From Gammaproteobacteria bacterium (GTDB lineage: Bacteria > Pseudomonadota > Gammaproteobacteria > Chromatiales > Chromatiaceae), in assembly GCA_030065815.1 (NCBI GenBank), contig JASJCU010000002.1:30920-94919 (forward strand): DNA of 64,000 bases, in the 5' to 3' direction. The translations under genes were made by a program, and so were the position numbers. The notes beneath the pieces were generated by a model. The model made no database searches. It was not told the origin of the DNA and worked only from the letters and a program-made list of their open reading frames with translations. Shown here piece by piece: positions 59,058 to 64,000 of the stretch (within the stretch, counting starts at the first letter, position 1; every line of letters begins with the position of its first letter).

Positions 59058-59803
59058 TACCCCTCTCCGTGGCCGTCGATCACGGCCAGACCACGCAACA
59101 CCAAGTGCTCAAGTTTAATGCATCGCACCGGCATCAGTGGCGCGAACAGCTCGGCGTCCCCGCCGCCGATCACGAGGTCGGGTTGCAGCTCGCCGAACAG
59201 CGCCTGCGACCCGGTCAGGAAGCGCTCGACGATGCCGGCAACGGCCTGGCGGGCACCCTGCGCGACGGCCGTCGGCGTATCCCTGCCGAGCACGTCGCCG
59301 GCGTGCACGGCCGGGTCGCGCGGTATCGCCGTGTTGGCAAGCAGGCAGTCGCGAAACAGCGCGCTGCCGGGCAGGATGAAGCCGCCGAGGTGCTGCCCGG
59401 CGGCGTCGACGAAATCGATCGTCAGCGCAGTCCCCGCATCGATGACACACAGCGGCGCGCGACTGACGGCGCGTGCCGCGACCATCGCCAACAGGCGATC
59501 GACGCCGAGCTGTTCCGGCTTGCGGTAGCCGGCGACGACACCCGGCACGCGATCGCTGTTGCTGATCCGTCGCGCGGTCAGACCCAGCGCGTCTTCGAGC
59601 CCGGCGATCACCGGGTCGGCAATGCCGGCATCGGCGACGCTGGCGACCAGCAGCCGCGTGACGCCGGCGGCCTGCTTTGGCAGGCCATCGGCCGGCTTAC
59701 CGTCGTCACCGTGATCACCGCCGGTTACCGGCCCCAGGCGGCCATCCCGGGCCACGGCCAGCTTCCAGCGCGTGTTGCCGAGATCGACGACCAGCGCGCT
59801 CAC
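59057..59803 (-). CDS. coaX: Type III pantothenate kinase
   Basis: A 248-residue ASKHA-fold kinase, the first step of CoA synthesis. VVDLGNTRWKLAV holds the phosphate-1 motif, CVIDAGTALTIDFV the catalytic Asp motif, and GGFILPG the third. Type III enzymes need a monovalent cation and are not inhibited by CoA. The GTG start overlaps the birA stop (GTGA), the usual birA-coaX pairing. Confidence 0.95.
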   Translation of the reverse strand: MSALVVDLGNTRWKLAVARDGRLGPVTGGDHGDDGKPADGLPKQAAGVTRLLVASVADAGIADPVIAGLEDALGLTARRISNSDRVPGVVAGYRKPEQLGVDRLLAMVAARAVSRAPLCVIDAGTALTIDFVDAAGQHLGGFILPGSALFRDCLLANTAIPRDPAVHAGDVLGRDTPTAVAQGARQAVAGIVERFLTGSQALFGELQPDLVIGGGDAELFAPLMPVRCIKLEHLVLRGLAVIDGHGEG

Positions 59804-60795
59804 GGCCGGCCACCGCCGCGCAGGCTGACCTCGCCGGCGCTGTGTTCGCTGTGCCCGTCGGCGGTCTCGAGGATCAGCGCGCCGCTCGGTGCGATACCGG
59901 CATAGCGTCCGTCGATCGTGCGCTGGCCGCTGTGCAGGCGCACCGCGCGGCCGTGCAGGTCGTCGAAGGCCAGCCAGCGTTCGCGAAACGGTTCGAGGCC
60001 GCGCTCGGCGTAGGTACCGCAGGCGTCGACCAGGCGATCGATCAGCATACCGGCCAGCGCATTGCGCGACACCTCGCCGCCGGCGAGCGCGGCCAGATCG
60101 GTCCACGGCTGGTCGATCCGCGTGCCGAGCGCGGCCGGCATGCGCACATTGATGCCGACGCCGATCACCGCGCTGGCCGGACCCTCGACCTCGCCCGACA
60201 CCTCGACCAGGATGCCGGCGAGCTTGCGACCGTCGGCCAGCAGATCATTGGGCCACTTGAGCACGTGCCCGTCGACGCCGAGATCGCGCAGGCCCTCGGC
60301 GACCGCGACGCCGGCCGCGAGGCTCAGCGCGGCCAGCTCGGACATCGCCAGGTCGAACCGCCAGGCCAGCGACAGGTGGAGGTTGCGCCCGAAGGCGCTG
60401 ACCCAGTGGCGGCCGCGACGCCCGCGACCGGCGGTCTGGTGCTCGGCGAGCCACGCGTGTCCGGTGCCACAGTGCACCAGCGGCGTCGCGGCCGCCTCCA
60501 GGTTGGTCGACGGCGTGACCGCCAGAACGTCGATGCCCCGCAGGCGCGCGCGCGCCGGAGCGCCGACGTACCCGCGGATGCGCTCGACATCGAGCAGCTC
60601 GAGCGCCGCGGCCAGCCGATAGCCGCGACCGCGCACCGCGTGCACGTCGACGCCGAGTTCACGCCGCAGGCGCTGCACCTGTTTCCAGACCGCGGTGCGG
60701 CTGATACCGAGCGCCGTCGCCAGCGCCTCACCGGAGTGGAAGCGGCCGTCGGCGAGGCGGGCGAGGAGTTCCTGCGGCGGCACGTAGGGCGTCAT
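59800..60795 (-). CDS. birA: Biotin protein ligase / biotin repressor BirA
   Basis: A 331-residue enzyme that biotinylates acetyl-CoA carboxylase. The N-terminal winged helix (residues 5-65; GEALATALGISRTAVWKQV) makes it the repressor-type BirA. The biotinyl-AMP motif GRGRRG is at 123-128, and the ligase core has LKWPNDLLADGRKLAGILVE. The C-terminal SH3-like domain is present. Its stop overlaps coaX, so the two are coupled. Confidence 0.95.
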   Translation of the reverse strand: MTPYVPPQELLARLADGRFHSGEALATALGISRTAVWKQVQRLRRELGVDVHAVRGRGYRLAAALELLDVERIRGYVGAPARARLRGIDVLAVTPSTNLEAAATPLVHCGTGHAWLAEHQTAGRGRRGRHWVSAFGRNLHLSLAWRFDLAMSELAALSLAAGVAVAEGLRDLGVDGHVLKWPNDLLADGRKLAGILVEVSGEVEGPASAVIGVGINVRMPAALGTRIDQPWTDLAALAGGEVSRNALAGMLIDRLVDACGTYAERGLEPFRERWLAFDDLHGRAVRLHSGQRTIDGRYAGIAPSGALILETADGHSEHSAGEVSLRGGGRP

Positions 60796-62616
60796 TCAGT
60801 GGTCCTGCGCGCGCCGCGAGCGCCACCACGCGGCACGCCGCGCGAGCGCCTGTGGCGTCGACTCGTCGGCCGTCAGTTGCCACAGGTCGCAGGTATCGTC
60901 GGCCGCCGGGCGTAGCGGCAGCGCCGCCGCCACGAGTCGGCCACGACGGAAGTAGTGGACGTCGACGGCATCGCCGGCGACGCGGCCAAGAACGGCGGCG
61001 ACATTGCCGCCGTCGACGCGTTCACCGGCGATCGCGATCAGCTGATCACCGGCGCACAGTCCCGCGGATTGCGCCGCACCACCGGCGAGCACGTGGGTGA
61101 TACGCAGGCCGTCGGGCTGGGCCGTGAAACGCGCCCCGAGCGCCGGCGCGGCCGGCTGCGGCGGCGGATCACGGCGCTGGCCGCCGACGTCGTCGGCGGC
61201 CCGTGGCGCGCGCAGGCGGACACCGACACCGACAGCGGCAAACCATGCCGTCAGCGGCAGTTCGACGGTGCCATAGACGTAGCTGGCGAAAAAGTCGTCG
61301 AGCGGCGCGTCGACCAGGTCGGCGGCGACCCGCTCGATGCCACGTTCGGGCACGCCGACAGCGCTGCGGCCGTGGCGTTGCCAGAGTGCACGCATCAGGT
61401 CGTCGAGGGACACGCGGTCGTCACTGAGCTGGCGCAGCGTGATGTCGAGTCCGAATGCGACCAGCGCACCCTTGGCGTAGTAGCTGACGATCGCGTTGGG
61501 GGCGTTCTCTTCCTGCTTGTAGAACTTGGTCCAGGCGTCGAAACTCGACGCCGCGATCGACTGGCGGGCGCGGCCGGCGCCGCGCATCACGCGCGTGACG
61601 GTGCCGGCCAGCAGGTCGAGGTACTCGTCGCCGTCGAGCACGCCGCTGCGCACCAGCGCGAGTTCGTCGTAGTAAGACGTGATGCCCTCGAAGGCCCACA
61701 GCAGTTCGGTATGGACCTCGCGACTCAGGTCGGCATCGGCCAGCACCGCGGGGCGGATACGTTTGACGTTCCACAGATGGAAATACTCGTGGCTGCACAG
61801 CGCCAGGAACTGGCGATAGCCGTTGTCGGGGCGGTCGAGGCCGACCCGTGGCAGGTCGGAGCGCTTGCAGATCAGGCTGGTGCTGTCGGCGTGCTCGAGC
61901 CCACCGTAGCCGTCGGCGCTGGCGAGAGTCAGGAAGAGGTACTGATCCACCGGGAGTTCGCCGAACATGGCGCCGTGTTCCGCACAGATCGGCGCCAGAT
62001 CGGCCGTCACGCGCGATTCGTCGAAGGCCCCGCCGTCGCTGACGACCATCGCATGCGGCACGCCGTCGACGGAAAACGCGAGGCGCCGGAAAACGCCGAT
62101 CTCGACCGGACAGTCGTAGAGCCGCGCGATGCCGTGCCCGGCATAGCGGCCGAAACCGTCGCCGTCGACGCCCTGGGCCGGCAGCGTCGTCGCGACCGAC
62201 CAGCCAGCGGCGCCGGCGTCGCGCGGCCGCTCGATGACCAGCTGCCAGTCGGCGTCGCGCGCACCATCGACGGCGAGGAACATGCCGGTGCCGTTGAAGT
62301 AGGCACGAAAGCGGTCGAGGTAGCAGGCGCGCACCGACAGATCGAAGGCGTAGACACGGTAGACCACGACAACCTCGTCGCGCGTCGACGCGACCTCCCA
62401 GGTCTGCTTGTCGCGCTTGACGACGGGCACGTCGCCGGCGGCATCGCTGGCCGCGATCTCGGTGATGTGCCGGGCGAAGTCGCGGATCATGTAGCTGCCG
62501 GGGATCCACGCCGGCAGGCGCAGCGTCAGCGGCCCCGGCGCGTTGCGCTGCACCGTCATGCGCACGTGAAACTCGTGCGCGTCGAGGTCCATGCGCGTGA
62601 TCTCGTACTGGATCAC
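60796..62616 (-). CDS. M61 family (glycyl aminopeptidase-like) metallopeptidase with PDZ domain
   Basis: A 606-residue M61 peptidase. The zinc motif H276-EYF-H280 lies in LCSHEYFHLWNVKRIRP; the third ligand Glu follows in WAFEGITSYYDELAL. The N-terminal beta domain and a C-terminal PDZ domain (about 500-580; ITHVLAGGAAQSAGLCAGDQLIAI) fit the family. No signal peptide is visible, so it should be cytoplasmic. The GTG start overlaps the stop of the next gene upstream (GTGA). Confidence 0.9.
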   Translation of the reverse strand: MIQYEITRMDLDAHEFHVRMTVQRNAPGPLTLRLPAWIPGSYMIRDFARHITEIAASDAAGDVPVVKRDKQTWEVASTRDEVVVVYRVYAFDLSVRACYLDRFRAYFNGTGMFLAVDGARDADWQLVIERPRDAGAAGWSVATTLPAQGVDGDGFGRYAGHGIARLYDCPVEIGVFRRLAFSVDGVPHAMVVSDGGAFDESRVTADLAPICAEHGAMFGELPVDQYLFLTLASADGYGGLEHADSTSLICKRSDLPRVGLDRPDNGYRQFLALCSHEYFHLWNVKRIRPAVLADADLSREVHTELLWAFEGITSYYDELALVRSGVLDGDEYLDLLAGTVTRVMRGAGRARQSIAASSFDAWTKFYKQEENAPNAIVSYYAKGALVAFGLDITLRQLSDDRVSLDDLMRALWQRHGRSAVGVPERGIERVAADLVDAPLDDFFASYVYGTVELPLTAWFAAVGVGVRLRAPRAADDVGGQRRDPPPQPAAPALGARFTAQPDGLRITHVLAGGAAQSAGLCAGDQLIAIAGERVDGGNVAAVLGRVAGDAVDVHYFRRGRLVAAALPLRPAADDTCDLWQLTADESTPQALARRAAWWRSRRAQDH

Positions 62617-63206
62617 GAGCCGCTTCCGGGCGTCGCGACGCGGCGCGCGATCAGGCCGTTGCGCGTCATCGACACCTGGTACGCGGCGCCATCCTCCATC
62701 GGCAGGAACACGCTGCTGCCGTAAGCGGCGTCGACACCCGGCAACCAGGCGCCGGCCGAGCGCGCGAACTCCCAGACGTCGAGGCCGTCGCGGTCGGCCA
62801 GTTCCTCGATGACCGGCGGGCGCGAGCGGGCCACGTCGGCGTCGACATAGCGACCGGAGATGCGATCCAGCCGGTACAGCGGATCCTCGCCGAGGAACGT
62901 CAGCCAGTCGGTCCATTTGATCATGCGGACGTCGAGCTGCCATTCGTCGCCACGCAGCACGAACGCGCGTCGCGTGCCCTGTGTCGGCACCCATTCGACG
63001 TCGAAGCTGTCTTCGGACAGCGACCGGAACTGCAGTTGGCCGAGCGCGCTCTCGTGCGAGAAGCGTTGGTAGGTGTACAGGTTCAATCCACCGAGACCGC
63101 CGATCGCGAGTGCACCCAACAGCACGGCAGAGACGGAGAACTTAGCGAGCGAGGCCACAGATACAGGTACCGGCGTCAAGCCGACGACATTCGGCGCCAC
63201 ATTCAA
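62613..63206 (-). CDS. Membrane-anchored protein of unknown function
   Basis: A 197-residue protein with one membrane helix (about 24-45, VSAVLLGALAIGGLGGLNLY) and an extracytoplasmic domain rich in Trp and acidic residues (VRMIKWTDWLTFLGEDPLYRL). Similar proteins in other Gammaproteobacteria carry the misleading label multidrug efflux pump; nothing here supports transport. It is coupled to the M61 peptidase by a GTGA overlap. The start is uncertain: GTG 63158 would bring the membrane helix near the N-terminus. Confidence 0.65.
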   Translation of the reverse strand: MNVAPNVVGLTPVPVSVASLAKFSVSAVLLGALAIGGLGGLNLYTYQRFSHESALGQLQFRSLSEDSFDVEWVPTQGTRRAFVLRGDEWQLDVRMIKWTDWLTFLGEDPLYRLDRISGRYVDADVARSRPPVIEELADRDGLDVWEFARSAGAWLPGVDAAYGSSVFLPMEDGAAYQVSMTRNGLIARRVATPGSGS

Positions 63207-63333
63207 TCACAGCCCGGTGCAAAAGTGTGCGCGGATAGGCGGCGGCTAAGCCGATTGTGCGGCCGGTTCGAAAGTTATCAGCCACCGGGATCGATGCTCG
63301 GGGTGTCGTTTGCACAGCGCGGCCCGAAAGGAA

Positions 63334-63365
63334 GAAACCCCGGCCGCCAACGCAGCCGGGGTTTC
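63334..63365 (-). terminator. Terminator of the rRNA operon
   Basis: A perfect 11-bp stem (63334-63344 with 63355-63365) with a 10-nt loop; on the minus strand it is followed by a T/C-rich tail (TTCCTTTC). It lies 8 bases after the 5S 3' end. Between it and the gene at 63206 I see nothing. Confidence 0.85.
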
Positions 63366-63372
63366 GGTTTGA

Positions 63373-63491
63373 AGCCTGGCAGTGACCTACTCTCACATGG
63401 GGAGACCCCACACTACCATCGGCGATGCACCGTTTCACTTCTGAGTTCGGGATGGGATCAGGTGGTTCCAATGCTCTATTGCCGCCAGGCA
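63373..63491 (-). rRNA. rrf: 5S ribosomal RNA
   Basis: About 119 nt. The 5' end TGCCTGGCGG pairs with the 3' CTGCCAGGC; the conserved internal words CCCGAACTCAGAAGTGAAACG and GATGGTAGTGTGGGG are present. It is the last gene of an rRNA operon read on the minus strand. Confidence 0.96.
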
Positions 63492-63500
63492 AACTGGTTG

Positions 63501-63585
63501 AAAAAAGGGGTCGGAGTCAATTTCCCTCCAGCCAGGTCGCAGATACAAGCCACCGCTAAGGAAACTTGACTCCGACCCCTTTTTT
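63501..63585. repeat. Perfect inverted repeat element in the 23S-5S spacer
   Basis: A 20-bp perfect inverted repeat (63501-63520 with 63566-63585) starts as AAAAAAGGGGTCGGAGTCAA and continues for five more paired bases (TTTCC/GGAAA) with a one-base bulge. The interior is about 34 bases. Read on the minus strand it ends in six Ts after a long stem, so it has the form of a strong terminator between 23S and 5S. GGGGTC-x-GAGTCAA-type arms occur around REP-like elements of Gammaproteobacteria. Confidence 0.85.
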
Positions 63586-63664
63586 CGAGTTCGGTTTGAT
63601 CGATCGGACGCCTTGGGTCAGTTCGCTTCGACCACGCTGTCGATCCAGAGATCTTGGGCGTTAT

Positions 63665-64000
<336 letters not shown>

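Overview
The window comes from a high-GC gammaproteobacterium. The evidence is the ispB / rplU-rpmA-obgE-proB / rpsT / murJ-ribF-ileS neighbourhood in nearly the order known from Pseudomonas, a UUG-started rpsT as in Escherichia coli, ampD/ampE, and sigma-28, sigma-54 and GacA-type control sites. The order cannot be fixed by eye; DUF1631, DUF1820 and HBM/CZB receptor proteins suit Chromatiales-like or pseudomonad-like lineages. The cell looks flagellated and chemotactic, uses cyclic di-GMP, and probably has a Gac/Rsm post-transcriptional circuit.

Layout. 1-2.5 kb is a sparse, less GC-rich accessory stretch: the tail of a possible PEP-CTERM-type protein, a NADAR-domain protein, a lipoprotein and an attC-like hairpin. 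2.5-18.2 kb is housekeeping and cell-envelope: hisI-gloB-pyrC, DUF1820, a Cache-like sensor, a 7-bp tandem repeat, BolA and glutaredoxin proteins, a frameshifted gene, two FKBP isomerases, nadC, DUF1631, and a thioredoxin-ampD-ampE-BtuF-like operon followed by a GGDEF/EAL protein. 18.6-22.4 kb holds an HBM/CZB chemoreceptor with a sigma-28 promoter and a beta-CASP hydrolase. 22.6-33.9 kb is the ileS-ribF, lspA-murJ, rpsT, proB-obgE-rpmA-rplU and ispB region. Between rpsT and proB lie a GacA-type palindrome, a GGA-rich candidate RsmY/CsrB-type sRNA and one copy of a dispersed repeat. 34-37.5 kb has tRNA-Pro, amtB with an NtrC/IHF/sigma-54 promoter, tRNA-Met and ychF; manC follows.

39.1-52.1 kb is a minus-strand chemotaxis cluster reading cheY, cheA, cheW, a PAS receptor, cheW, a ParA-like ATPase, a STAS protein, a CheZ-like protein, cheR, cheD, cheB, a receptor-like protein and a second STAS protein, behind a sigma-28 promoter. 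Three of these proteins (CheZ-like, CheD, receptor-like) end in the same GDVE(L/F)F tail. The CheZ-like and receptor-like proteins also carry the D-x-x-x-Q motif of CheZ phosphatases. This is the most system-like novelty in the window.

52.2-63.2 kb contains a TusE/DsrC-like protein, tRNA-Thr, dinB, the second copy of the dispersed repeat, a flavoprotein disulfide reductase, a periplasmic coiled-coil protein, SPOR-coaX-birA, an M61 peptidase and a membrane-anchored protein. The window ends inside an rRNA operon on the minus strand (5S and the 3' end of 23S) whose spacer holds a perfect 20-bp inverted repeat that would read as a terminator.
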